DNA of 64,000 nucleotides. Source: Rhizobium laguerreae (lineage in GTDB: Bacteria; Pseudomonadota; Alphaproteobacteria; Rhizobiales; Rhizobiaceae). The stretch is from the NCBI RefSeq assembly GCF_002008165.1, contig NZ_MRDM01000002.1, positions 62,001 through 126,000 on the forward strand, in the 5' to 3' direction. Under the pieces are notes generated by a model. That model saw only the letters and a list, made by a program, of their open reading frames with translations. It searched no databases and had not been told where the DNA came from. The first letter of the stretch is position 1; every line of letters starts with the position of its first letter. Below are positions 8,568-17,394 of the stretch, piece after piece. The position numbers were made by a program, and so were the translations under genes.

Positions 8568-9413
8568 TCAGCCCGTCGACACGACACCCAAGCTGAGGAC
8601 CCACATTTCGCGATAGCAGAAGTCGGGATCGGAAATCAGACGCTCTGGCTCTTCGCCGATCGCCTTCCATTGGCGATGGTCCGCTTCCGTCAAGTCGCAC
8701 GTTTGGGCAAGTCCGGATAAAAATTCGAGATTGTTGCGAATATATTCACGCTCCACGGGCCTGAGGGGCTGACGGCGCTCCGCGAGCGTGGTGATAGCGA
8801 AGACGTTCTCAAGGCCGGCTGCTCGAAACCACGCCGTTACGCGCGTTCCCCTCATCGCGCCGGACATCTGCACGTCATCAGACAGCGCGTCGAGCAGACG
8901 CCACGTCAGTTTAGGATCCTGGGGCTGATACTGCCAGACCGAGATATCAACCTCCTTGACCGCAACAAGTCCGCCGGGTTTTACGACACGGCGGAACTCA
9001 CCGATTGCTTGAGTCAGCTCTTCGTCATTCAGATACTGGACGACGTTCGCGCTCCAGACTGCGTCGAACGTGCCGGTCTCATACGGCAGCGCAGTGATGT
9101 CTCCGATCCGCGTGCTTATCGGACAGGCAAACGGTTGGTTTGCGATCGAGGCTTCGATTGCCTCGACATTTTCCCGCGCCAAATCAAAGGCCTCAATATG
9201 TCCCTCGCTGCCCAGTAACTCCGCCATCAACGGCAGAAAGACCCCATTGCCAGCACCTGCGTCAAGCACTGACCATCCGGGTCGAATACCGGCGGCACGA
9301 AGAGTGGCATCGTACTCGTCCTTTAATGCCAGGTAATGAACGTCAAGATGTCCGCCAGCGCTAAGCTTATGCCCAGTTGATGTAATCTGTTCGGAATTTG
9401 ATGCGGTGTTCAT
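8568..9413 (-). CDS. Class I SAM-dependent methyltransferase
   Basis: 281 residues from MNTASNSEQITSTGHKLSAG. The Rossmann fold is plain: motif I VLDAGAGNGVFLP (SAM glycine loop), an acidic motif II at IEAFDLARENVE, GDITALPYETGTFDAVWSANV (motif III/IV) and the FRRVVKPGGLVAVKEVD strand. It looks like the UbiE/arsenite-type small-molecule methyltransferases; the C-terminal part (DPDFCYREMWVLSLG) is family-specific and gives no substrate. The ATG at 9413 is preferred to one 19 codons upstream because the prefix is Arg-rich and unstructured. It sits between two relics of the same kinase gene. Confidence 0.88.
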   Translation of the reverse strand: MNTASNSEQITSTGHKLSAGGHLDVHYLALKDEYDATLRAAGIRPGWSVLDAGAGNGVFLPLMAELLGSEGHIEAFDLARENVEAIEASIANQPFACPISTRIGDITALPYETGTFDAVWSANVVQYLNDEELTQAIGEFRRVVKPGGLVAVKEVDISVWQYQPQDPKLTWRLLDALSDDVQMSGAMRGTRVTAWFRAAGLENVFAITTLAERRQPLRPVEREYIRNNLEFLSGLAQTCDLTEADHRQWKAIGEEPERLISDPDFCYREMWVLSLGVVSTG

Positions 9414-9580
9414 TTTGTCTGCCCGTCCTGGTTCCGAACGACGGCGTTCATAGGCATGGGCTTGTGGCACAGCTTCGTCAGCCTTGCGCCCCAGCCATGA
9501 TACAAAATCCGGCTCGCAGCTCTCATCGCCTAATGGACGCAGCGAAAAGATACCGCTTTTCGAGGACTGTCAACAGCCAT

Positions 9581-9689
9581 CCAACCGACGGTCTCGCTTC
9601 CCCATTCCTGTGCCCTGCATACTCCCCATCAGCCAGATGTGGCCGACGATCGCAAACCGATGGGCGGCTTCGACGTCGTCTGGCGTTCA
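9581..9689 (-). pseudogene. C-terminal fragment of an APH-fold kinase, copy 2
   Basis: A more degraded relic of the kinase C-terminus: DDVEAAHRFAIVGHIWLMG is readable, then small deletions break the frame and WGSETVGW appears in another frame. It touches the stop codon of the oxidase gene at 9687. Confidence 0.65.
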
Positions 9690-10256
9690 GGGATTGACCC
9701 AGCGGGAAGAGGTCAGCGCGCCCAGATGGTCGTAGGCAAAGACTGCGCGTCGATTGTCGGCGTGGCGCAGCTGGAACCAGTCCAGCGTCTCGGCCCGGAA
9801 TATCAGCACCCCGAAGAAGGCCTGTCCATCGGCGTCTGCTGCCGTACTCTCACTGGCCGGCCGCTCGCCGATGTCGTCGCCCGGCGGCCCGCCCATATAG
9901 GTGCTGCGTGTCGATCGCGGCAGCAGGCTCCAGGCCTCGGCCGCGCACTCGCTTGCCGGTCCGTTGAGTTCGGCCGATCCCTGCAGGCGAAGCTGCACTT
10001 TCGGCTGCGGGCCGAAGCCGAGGATGGTGACCAAAGGATTGGCCGATATTTCCTGCCATTTCGGGCTTCTGACATCCGTATGGATTTCCAGCAGGCGTCG
10101 CGCCACATCTACGCGCCGCAGCACCACCATGCGGGCTTGCGGCCGGCCGTACGCGTCGACCGAACAGAGGTTCAGGTAGCGGAAGGCCGACTGCGGATCG
10201 GCGGCGGCCCCTTCCAGCTCGGCCCAGGCCGATGCATCGACCTCGGCGAGGTTCAC
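9687..10256 (-). CDS. Pyridoxamine 5'-phosphate oxidase family protein
   Basis: 189 residues with the PdxH-type split barrel: SAFRYLNLCSVDAYGRPQARMVVLRRVD, then SPKWQEISANPLVTILGF and QLRLQGSAEL, ending in FQLRHADNRRAVFAYDHLGALTSSRWVNP, the alr4036-like/general PNPOx C-terminus that holds FMN. It starts with GTG at 10256, supported by GGAGG nine bases upstream. It lies 88 bp downstream of an SDR gene on the same strand and could be co-transcribed with it. Substrate unknown. Confidence 0.82.
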   Translation of the reverse strand: MNLAEVDASAWAELEGAAADPQSAFRYLNLCSVDAYGRPQARMVVLRRVDVARRLLEIHTDVRSPKWQEISANPLVTILGFGPQPKVQLRLQGSAELNGPASECAAEAWSLLPRSTRSTYMGGPPGDDIGERPASESTAADADGQAFFGVLIFRAETLDWFQLRHADNRRAVFAYDHLGALTSSRWVNP

Positions 10257-10344
10257 TGTGTCGCCTCCGCGTTCTTTATCTCACCGGCCTTGACGCTCCA
10301 GTTGAAGCACATCGCTGTTCTCCTTGGCGTTGAGAGCGATCCTG

Positions 10345-11049
10345 TTAGACGGACCGGGTAAGGCCGCCGTCGATTTTGAGACTCTGGCCGGTGATATAGC
10401 CCGCCCCTTCGGAAACCAGGAAGGAAATCGTTGCGGCCACTTCGGCGCTGGTGCCGTAGCGCTTCATCGGCACGCTGTCGCGGCGCTCCTCCGTCGCCGG
10501 CAGGCTATCGATCCAGCCCGGCAGCACATTGTTGATGCGGATGCCGTCGCCCGCATAGGTATCGGCATAAATCTTGGTGTAGGCGGCAAGCCCGGCGCGG
10601 AAGACGGCCGAGGTCGGGAACATCGCCGACGGTTCGGACACCCAAGCAGTGGAGATATTGACGATTGCGCCCGACTTCTGCGCCTGCATGATCGGCGTGA
10701 CCAGCCGCACGGGACGGACCACGTTCATGAAATAAATGTCCATGCCCGCGTGCCACTGTTCGTCGGTGACCTCGGTGATCGGCGCACGCGGACCGTGACC
10801 TGCGCTGTTGACGAGGACGTCGACACGGCCCCACTTTTCCATGCATGCGTCGACCAGGCGCTTGAGGTCGTCGTTCGATTGGTTCGAGCCGGTGACGCCG
10901 ATGCCGCCGAGTTCGGTGGCAAGCGCCTCGCCCTTGCCCGACGAGGACAGGATGGCGATCTTGAAACCATCGGCCGCCAGCCGCTTGGCGGCTTCCGCAC
11001 CCATGCCACTCCCGCCAGCCGTGATGATCGCTACCTTTTCTACTGCCAT
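10345..11049 (-). CDS. SDR-family protein lacking the YxxxK catalytic pair
   Basis: 234 residues starting MAVEKVAIITAGGSGMG, a Rossmann NAD(P)-binding glycine loop; GGGAGAG lies upstream of the ATG at 11049. The order of strands, LVNSAGHG, VNISTAWV and the terminal GYITGQSLKIDGGLTRS are typical of classical SDRs. However the position of the catalytic Tyr-x-x-x-Lys reads F-R-A-G-L (Phe150, Leu154) in SAVFRAGLAAYTK, so the standard hydride-transfer mechanism is not available. It may bind a nucleotide without oxidoreductase activity, or use other residues. Divergent from a LysR regulator (117 bp), its probable controller. Confidence 0.85.
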   Translation of the reverse strand: MAVEKVAIITAGGSGMGAEAAKRLAADGFKIAILSSSGKGEALATELGGIGVTGSNQSNDDLKRLVDACMEKWGRVDVLVNSAGHGPRAPITEVTDEQWHAGMDIYFMNVVRPVRLVTPIMQAQKSGAIVNISTAWVSEPSAMFPTSAVFRAGLAAYTKIYADTYAGDGIRINNVLPGWIDSLPATEERRDSVPMKRYGTSAEVAATISFLVSEGAGYITGQSLKIDGGLTRSV

Positions 11050-11165
11050 CGTCGCTCTCCCTACTCGGTTTGCACCCATTGCCGGGCGTCGATCCCCCCG
11101 ATACCATGGGCCCAAAGCGAGAGCGAACCAGTTTTCGTGAAATGTCCCAGTAGAAAAACTATCGA

Positions 11166-12053
11166 ATGTCCATGCTGATTGGCAATCTTCCATCTCTCAA
11201 CGGCCTCAAGGCCTTCGACGTGGCGGCGCGTCATCTGAACTTCCGGCTCGCGGCCGAAGAGCTCGGCGTCACCCAGGGAGCCGTCGCCCAGCACGTGCGA
11301 GGGCTCGAGGCGGAACTCGGGGTGACATTGTTCGAGCGCCTGCCGAAGTCATTGGCGCTGACGGGCGAGGGGCGAAGCTACGTCGCCGACGTCCGGCGTG
11401 CCTTCGAGCTGCTTTCAAACGCGACGGCGAACCTGAAGCCTCAGCCAGTCAAACTGGTGGTCAGCACGACACCGACCTTCGCCTCGAGATGGCTGATCCC
11501 GCGTCTTCCTGATTTCACCTCGAGGCATCCCGATCTCGATCTCCACATCCTGGCGACGGACCGCATTTCCAGCTTCCAGGCAGACGGCGTCGATCTCGCC
11601 GTCCGCTATGGCAGCCCTCCCTTCGGTCCCGGCCTTGCGGCCGAGCTGCTGTTCGAGCAGGAGATCATTGCCATCTGCAATCCGAGCCTCGTCGCCGAGG
11701 GAGCCGAGCCTGAGAACGCGGAAGAACTCTCGCACTACACGCTGCTTCACGATGCCCATAATTCCTGGCCGGAATATATCGATCGCTTCCTCGGCGGCGG
11801 CGATCCCTCGCTGTTTCGGGGCATCAGCTTCTCACAGACATCGCACGCGATCGAAGCTGCCATCGCCGGACAGGGCATCGCTGTGGCGACCCGCGCTTTC
11901 GTCTCGACCGACATCGAGGCGGGCAGGCTGAGGCAGATCTTCGACGGCGCCCTCAAAACCCGGTCGCACTTCTATCTGGTGAAGCCGCGATACCGGAGGT
12001 CCGAAGCGGTCGAAAAGCTTCAGGAGTGGCTGCGCTCGCAAGTCCAGGCCTGA
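11166..12053 (+). CDS. LysR-family transcription regulator (GcvA-like)
   Basis: 295 residues. The N-terminal winged helix LPSLNGLKAFDVAARHLNFRLAAEELGVTQGAVAQHVRGLE is of the GcvA/AmpR subgroup; the remainder is the periplasmic-binding-fold effector domain (KLVVSTTPTFASRWLIPRLP, DGVDLAVRYG). It is transcribed away from the atypical SDR and its oxidase neighbour and probably regulates that pair and itself from the 117-bp shared gap. Effector unknown. Confidence 0.92.
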   Translation: MSMLIGNLPSLNGLKAFDVAARHLNFRLAAEELGVTQGAVAQHVRGLEAELGVTLFERLPKSLALTGEGRSYVADVRRAFELLSNATANLKPQPVKLVVSTTPTFASRWLIPRLPDFTSRHPDLDLHILATDRISSFQADGVDLAVRYGSPPFGPGLAAELLFEQEIIAICNPSLVAEGAEPENAEELSHYTLLHDAHNSWPEYIDRFLGGGDPSLFRGISFSQTSHAIEAAIAGQGIAVATRAFVSTDIEAGRLRQIFDGALKTRSHFYLVKPRYRRSEAVEKLQEWLRSQVQA

Positions 12054-12484
12054 CGGCTGGAAAGCCATCGCTCAAGGAATGAACCAGCTGCGGCAGGCTT
12101 GCGCCCAGCAGCAGTTCTTGCCGCCAAGGCCAGGGTTTGGCCCAAATCGGACGGCGTTTTATAAATTATAAAGGCCCGCAATGACATAACGGAAGGCAAA
12201 TTCGAATATCGCGAGACTTGCGGAAATGGACTTAGTCTAAAGCTAGGTCATGCGCCGCTTCGCCGCCCACACCGGACAGTGGGGCTGCGTTCGACGCCGG
12301 TCCTCACATTGCTGCGGTAGGCACACGAACAATCGGGCTCACATGGGCATTCCACACCGAGGGACTGCCTGCGGCGTTCAGTGGAAGTGTTGGATGAAAC
12401 GCGGGTTCCCCTGAAGCGCTGTTGAGGTCGGTCGTGTCATTTAGGTGCGACCAGTCCTATAATAGGGCGGGTGAGGCCGAACCA
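12054..12484. other. Intergenic region upstream of a cyclase gene
   Basis: About 430 bp with no gene. A short AT-rich stretch near 12165-12185 could be a promoter. Nothing else is recognised. Confidence 0.4.
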
Positions 12485-14371
12485 ATGGACCGCAAGCTTT
12501 CCGCCATCCTCGCTGCTGATGTCGTGGGCTATTCTGCGCTGATGGAGCGCGATGAGGCTGGTACATTCGAGCGCCTTCGTGCGGGACGCAAGGAACTCTT
12601 TGAGCCGGATATTGCTCGCCATCACGGCCAGATTTTCAAGCTGATGGGCGACGGGATGCTCGCCGAATTTGGCAGCGTGGTGGACGCGGTGGAATGCGCC
12701 GTCTCGCTGCAGCGCGGGCTGGCGGAACGGAATGCCGCCGTTCCCGAGGGCCAGCGGATCAGGGTCAGGATCGGGATCAATCTCGGCGAGGTGATCGTTG
12801 AGGGCGAGGACCGGTATGGCGAGGGCGTCAACGTCGCGGCCAGGCTTCAGCAGTTGGCAGACCCTGGCGGCATTTGTGTCTCGGGAAAGGTCGCCAGGGA
12901 GGTTGAGAAGAAGCTGGCTTTCGGTTTCGAGCCGATGGGCGAGCAGAAGGTGAAGAATATCGCCGAACCGGTACAGGCCTTCCGCGTCCTCCTTGAGGGA
13001 CACCCACGCCGACCAGGGCGGTCATCGCCTCCGCGCTGGATTTGGGCAGCAGCAGCCGTGCCAGTCCTTATGCTGGTCTTGGCCGGGACGGTCTGGCAAT
13101 TCTGGCCGACCGCGACAGTAAGCGGCAAGCCGTCGGTAGCGGTGCTGCCGTTCGACAACTATGGCGGCGACGAGGCGACCGGACGCCTCGCCGATGGCCT
13201 CACTGAGGACATCATCACCGATCTGGCGGGGTTTCCTGAATTCCACGTGATCGCCCGTAACTCGACTGAACAATACCGGGCCAAACCAGCTGTGCCGAGT
13301 GAAGTGGGTAAGGCGCTCGGTGCGGGATTCGTGGTCGAGGGTTCCATCCAGCGTGAGTCTGACCGCGTTAGAATTACGGCGCAGCTCATCGACGCCAAAA
13401 CGGGCAAACATCTTTGGACGCAGCGCTGGGACCGGCCGGACGAGAATTTGTTCGCAATCCAGATTGAAATTTCCGAGCAGATTTCGAACCGCCTCGGTGG
13501 CGGCGCAGGTTTGGTCCAGGAGGCAGGCCGCATCACCGCCCACCGAAAGCCACCCGAGAATCTCAACGCCTACGAACTTTATCTGCTCGGCACCGAAAAA
13601 CTCGAGCAAGTCAATCAGGCGGATGTCGAAGAGGCCGTCAGGCTGCTCACCCGCGCGGTCGAACTGGACCCCGGCCTTGCCCGCGCCTGGGTCGAACTTA
13701 GCCATTCCCATGGTGTCTTGATCGGTTTTGGGGTTGAAGCCGACAAGAACCGGGCTCTGTCTGCCGAGGCTGCCGAGCGCGCCGTCCAGCTCGACCCGAG
13801 CGATGCCGAAGCGCATGCTGTTTATGCCGTGACTTTAGGCGATAGAGGCGAATTCGAACGCGCCAAGGCAGAGTTCGATACCGCGCTGCGCCTCGCTCCC
13901 GGCCAGTTCGAAGTTCTGACTTTCTATATCGATGGGGCCTCGACCTTCGGCGAGCCAGAGCGCACCGCGGAACTGGTCGACAAGGCGGTCAGTCTCAACC
14001 CCGGTTTCCCGATGTGGAGTGCCAGGATTTTCACTCATGCCTATTTCATGGCGGGCCGGTATGAGGATGCCCTGCGGATGCTGGACCGCCTGACGCCGGA
14101 AAACTATGGAAGGAAACACTGGGTTATGCGTTCTGGCGCGCTTGCGGCTCTTGGCCGAACTGAAGAGGCGAAGGTCTCGGTAACGGACGCACTCAGGCGG
14201 TTTCCCAATTTAACCGTCGAGGGATTTGTCAATATTCCCGGATTCAACGAAGCGGAGCGCCAGCGGTTGATCGAAACCATGCAGCTCGTGGGCTTTCCTG
14301 ATTGCGCCAAATCGGAAGAGCTCACGAAGCTAAAGAAGCCGTTGCGCCTGCCGGAGTGTGCTGCGCCGTAA
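12485..14371 (+). CDS. Membrane-anchored class III cyclase with TolB-like and TPR domains
   Basis: 628 residues from MDRKLSAILAADVVGYSALM; the ATG at 12485 puts the first metal-binding Asp at residue 12, as in the family. KLMGDGMLAEF has the second Asp, YGEGVNVAARLQQ the catalytic Asn/Arg. After the cyclase domain (~1-175) a single hydrophobic segment (WIWAAAAVPVLMLVLAGTVW, ~190-209) anchors the protein, then a TolB-N-like module (SVAVLPFDNYGGD...LADGLTEDIITDL) and TPR repeats (~360-600). The cyclase domain would be cytosolic; the TPR part would be across the membrane if it is a simple type II anchor. Paralogue of the proteins at 2310 and 46913. Confidence 0.92.
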   Translation: MDRKLSAILAADVVGYSALMERDEAGTFERLRAGRKELFEPDIARHHGQIFKLMGDGMLAEFGSVVDAVECAVSLQRGLAERNAAVPEGQRIRVRIGINLGEVIVEGEDRYGEGVNVAARLQQLADPGGICVSGKVAREVEKKLAFGFEPMGEQKVKNIAEPVQAFRVLLEGHPRRPGRSSPPRWIWAAAAVPVLMLVLAGTVWQFWPTATVSGKPSVAVLPFDNYGGDEATGRLADGLTEDIITDLAGFPEFHVIARNSTEQYRAKPAVPSEVGKALGAGFVVEGSIQRESDRVRITAQLIDAKTGKHLWTQRWDRPDENLFAIQIEISEQISNRLGGGAGLVQEAGRITAHRKPPENLNAYELYLLGTEKLEQVNQADVEEAVRLLTRAVELDPGLARAWVELSHSHGVLIGFGVEADKNRALSAEAAERAVQLDPSDAEAHAVYAVTLGDRGEFERAKAEFDTALRLAPGQFEVLTFYIDGASTFGEPERTAELVDKAVSLNPGFPMWSARIFTHAYFMAGRYEDALRMLDRLTPENYGRKHWVMRSGALAALGRTEEAKVSVTDALRRFPNLTVEGFVNIPGFNEAERQRLIETMQLVGFPDCAKSEELTKLKKPLRLPECAAP

Positions 14372-14695
14372 TCGCGTTGACGAGCAGCCACAGATGACAA
14401 ACGCTTGGAAGGGTCCGAGACGCGACCTTCGTTTCACCGACCGCGAAAGCCCAGATGCGGCGCTCGTCGCTCGTTCCGATCGGCGAGACGTATGTCTGGA
14501 AATGGGCGCAAAGCGGTCAAGACCGCTGTCGGCCCCTTTGCTGCCGTTCGAGGTCGATCCGAGAACGTGCGGTATGTGCTAGCATGCGGCCCGAAGGCGG
14601 AATGCGACAGACGCACTGCGAGGGGCGGTGTGATCGTACCGGAGTTCGCGCGACCGAGAGCCGACGTTGTGCTCTTGAAACGGGAGACGAGGACG
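14372..14695. other. Intergenic region
   Basis: 324 bp between the cyclase and the molybdopterin oxidoreductase. An open frame crosses it into the downstream gene but its Arg-rich content and a good ribosome site at 14683-14692 place the true start at 14696. Nothing else seen. Confidence 0.4.
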
Positions 14696-15805
14696 ATGCC
14701 GACACCACAGCAACCCAGTCTAATAGTTCGACAGAAATCCCCACAGAACATCGAGTTTCCGTTTGCGTCGCTCTCCGATTGGCTGATCCCAACCGAGCTG
14801 TTCTTCGTGCGAAACCATTTCCCGTCGCCGGACCTCGATGCGCGAGACTGGAGATTGCGCGTTGGCGGGGCGGTGGAGCGGCCGATCGAACTTGACCTCG
14901 ACAGCATCAAGGCGATGCGGAGCACGACTTTCACCGCCGTCGTCGAGTGTGCTGGGAACGGGCGTGTCTATTATGAGCCGCCGAAGGAGGGGTTGCAGTG
15001 GCAGAGCGGAGCCGTCGGCAATGCCGCGTGGACAGGTGTTCTTCTGCGCGAGATTTTGGAAATGGCAGGCGTTAAGCCAACCGCACGTGAGGTTCTGCTC
15101 GCAGGCGCCGACAGCGGCGTCGTCGACACGAACAAGAAAACGGCTTCTCCCGGCCCCATCGCTTTTGCGCGCAGTTTACCGCTTGAGAAGGCCATCGCTG
15201 ACAGCACGATCCTTGCCTATTCGATGAACGAGGAGCCGTTGACGCGTGATCACGGCTACCCGCTACGCGCGGTCGTGGGTGGCTGGTTCGGCATGGCTTG
15301 GGTCAAGTGGATCACGCATATCACGGTTGTGGAGCAACCGTTCCTTGGCTACTGGCAGGCGCGCGACTATTTCCGTTGGGAGCGCAGCCTCGGGGAACCC
15401 AGGCTGGTCCCCCTTGCGGAGATGGAGGTCAAAGCGCAGATCGCGCGTCCCGTGCAGGGGGCGCGTCTCATCGCCGGCCAACCGTACCGGATTTTCGGAG
15501 CCGCCTGGAGCGGAGAGGCTGTTATCCGGCAGGTGCAGATCTGCACCGGAGATGGCACGGGCTGGCGCGAGGGAAGGCTCCTCGAAACAGAACGTCCCTT
15601 TGCATGGCGCTTGTGGGAGTACATGTGGACCCCTGAAAAAGTGGGGCGATACATGCTGCGATGCCGCGCGATCGATGGGGCGGGGTGCGTGCAGCCCGAC
15701 CTCCAGCGTTCCGACTGCGAGAGCTACGCGGCCAATTGGATCGTTCCGGTGGAGGTTACGGTCGTTCCCGAGCCACAGACGTACGAGGAGGAATTCGTGA
15801 TCTAA
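14696..15805 (+). CDS. Sulfite oxidase-family molybdopterin oxidoreductase, cytosolic
   Basis: 369 residues. The Moco-ligating Cys is in AVVECAGNGR (Cys85), followed by the family blocks WTGVLLREILEMAG, DHGYPLRAVVGGWFGMAWVKWI and the dimerisation domain with WSGEAVIRQVQICTGDGTGW. The protein matches plant-type or SorA-like sulfite oxidases in layout (no cytochrome domain). No Tat or Sec signal is present, unlike SorA or MsrP, so it would act in the cytoplasm. No cytochrome or electron-acceptor gene is adjacent. Start supported by GGGAGACGAGG. Reaction probably oxidation of sulfite or reduction of an S/N-oxide; undetermined. Confidence 0.88.
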   Translation: MPTPQQPSLIVRQKSPQNIEFPFASLSDWLIPTELFFVRNHFPSPDLDARDWRLRVGGAVERPIELDLDSIKAMRSTTFTAVVECAGNGRVYYEPPKEGLQWQSGAVGNAAWTGVLLREILEMAGVKPTAREVLLAGADSGVVDTNKKTASPGPIAFARSLPLEKAIADSTILAYSMNEEPLTRDHGYPLRAVVGGWFGMAWVKWITHITVVEQPFLGYWQARDYFRWERSLGEPRLVPLAEMEVKAQIARPVQGARLIAGQPYRIFGAAWSGEAVIRQVQICTGDGTGWREGRLLETERPFAWRLWEYMWTPEKVGRYMLRCRAIDGAGCVQPDLQRSDCESYAANWIVPVEVTVVPEPQTYEEEFVI

Positions 15806-16071
15806 TCACCCGCATGGGGCGGAATGGCGGCTTTTGGCGCAACTGCGAGCCGCGTTGTCAATGAGTTATGTCCGCTTTGCAGCAACAGCGACGGGTGGCT
15901 CGATGACCATTATGAGGGCGCATTGCTGCCGTGGTCGAGGTCGCATATCGGTCCAAAGCGCACAAGAGGTTGTTCTGTCGTCCCTGCTGGCGGGGCTCGT
16001 CCATTCGAATTCTGGACGTCAAACTACCCACCTAGCCTATGATTCCGCGGAGTTCGTCGTTGCGCCAGGCG

Positions 16072-17229
16072 CTAGAAAATCTTCTCGGTGGGAAGTCCGA
16101 GCGCGAATGAACCCGCGTATTGCGCCTGGGCTCCGGGCTGCATCGGATGATAGCGAGCGCCCTGTATGTCACGGAAGCAGCGCTCCAGCCCGTTCTCTCG
16201 ATAGAATGCCGCGCCGCCTGCGACCTCCATTGCAAGCTCCGTCACCTCGATAGCGTGCCGTGCGACCAAGGAACGGCCGATCATAACGTCGTTGACGGTT
16301 TCCGCGGACGGTTCGTTTCGAGCAACTACCTCTAACATCCAGCGATGTGCGATCTGTGCGGCTCTCAGAGACGTTTCCATGCGCCCGACCAACCCGATCA
16401 CATGATCGCTGTTGGCCTTGCTACGGACCATCTTGACTGCGATGTCGCGGGCGCTCTCGGCGACGCCAAGATAGACCGCGTAGATCAGAGGAAACGCGAT
16501 CATGCCGATGACTTGAAATACTGGATGCCATTGCCCCGCACTTCTGGAAAATGCGACACTCGCATCCGGCACGAAGAGGTTTTCGATGATGATATCGTTT
16601 GACCCGGTTCCCCTCATTCCAAGTGTTCGCCACGTATCTTCTATCGAAACCTCTGGCGATGCCATCGGAACGCCGAAATGAATGACGGAGCGCGCGCCGT
16701 CCCGTTCTTCATAAACAGCACCGGTCATCAGGATGTTTCCTGCCTCCGCGCCGGAAGTGAAGCGTTTACGCGCGGTGATCCGGTATCCGCCATCAACTTT
16801 CATGGCCTTGCCCGATCCGCCGATCCAGTCCGATCCGCCGCTCGAGAGCAATATGATTTGCTCCGATGCAACACGTCTCAGGAGCGGCTCCACCGCGGCC
16901 ACCTTTTGATGCCGCCAGCGCCAGGCGGGGATGGCGACTTGATGGGTATGCATGGAAAAGGCAAGCGCAGTGGACCCACATGCACGAGCAATGGATTTGA
17001 GCATCTCAGAAAGTTCGGGCACTTCCGCGCCCAGCCCGCCCAATTCGATTGGGACGCCTGCCCGCACGAGTCCAGATTCCTTTAGAAGCGCGTAATTCTC
17101 GCCGACGAAGGTGTCGCTCTCGTCGATCGATGCGGCGCGTTGCGCGATGGTGGGCAGGACCGAATTGGTTAGTTCGACAATGGTCCGACCGCCGGCAAGG
17201 TTCTGTTTTGGTTCTGTAAGCCCGAGCAT
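16072..17229 (-). CDS. Acyl-CoA dehydrogenase-family flavoenzyme
   Basis: 385 residues from MLGLTEPKQNLAGG; the ATG at 17229 has GGAGG seven bases upstream. The fold is clear: N-terminal helices, EMLKSIARACGSTALAFSMHTHQ, FAD-binding region with SGGSDWIGGSGKAMKVDGGYRITARKRFTSGAE, TWRTLGMRGTGSNDIIIENLFVPDA, and the C-terminal helical domain ending RCFRDIQGARYHPMQPGAQAQYAG. It resembles the branch that includes DszC/nitroalkane- or thioester-independent monooxygenases as well as true dehydrogenases, so dehydrogenation or flavin-dependent oxygenation are both possible. Divergent from an HxlR regulator with a perfect palindrome in the gap. Confidence 0.88.
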   Translation of the reverse strand: MLGLTEPKQNLAGGRTIVELTNSVLPTIAQRAASIDESDTFVGENYALLKESGLVRAGVPIELGGLGAEVPELSEMLKSIARACGSTALAFSMHTHQVAIPAWRWRHQKVAAVEPLLRRVASEQIILLSSGGSDWIGGSGKAMKVDGGYRITARKRFTSGAEAGNILMTGAVYEERDGARSVIHFGVPMASPEVSIEDTWRTLGMRGTGSNDIIIENLFVPDASVAFSRSAGQWHPVFQVIGMIAFPLIYAVYLGVAESARDIAVKMVRSKANSDHVIGLVGRMETSLRAAQIAHRWMLEVVARNEPSAETVNDVMIGRSLVARHAIEVTELAMEVAGGAAFYRENGLERCFRDIQGARYHPMQPGAQAQYAGSFALGLPTEKIF

Positions 17230-17287
17230 ATCAATGCCTCCTATCTCGTGAGGATTGAGACTCTGCGCTCGTTTCACAATTGCGGCT

Positions 17288-17304
17288 AGTACACGAACTG
17301 TACT
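17288..17304. promoter_or_regulatory. Palindromic operator AGTACA-N5-TGTACT (HxlR candidate site)
   Basis: AGTACA at 17288-17293 and TGTACT at 17299-17304 are an exact 6-5-6 inverted repeat in the 165-bp gap between the acyl-CoA dehydrogenase and the HxlR gene. HxlR regulators bind such short dyads as dimers; assignment to this regulator is inference from position. Confidence 0.5.
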
Positions 17305-17394
17305 GAACGCCGCCGCCGTATGGCCAGGCAAGGAGCATTTGGCGGACCGGTTGTTTTGCAATACTGTGCCTGATCCAGACCGGTGGAGGTCCTT

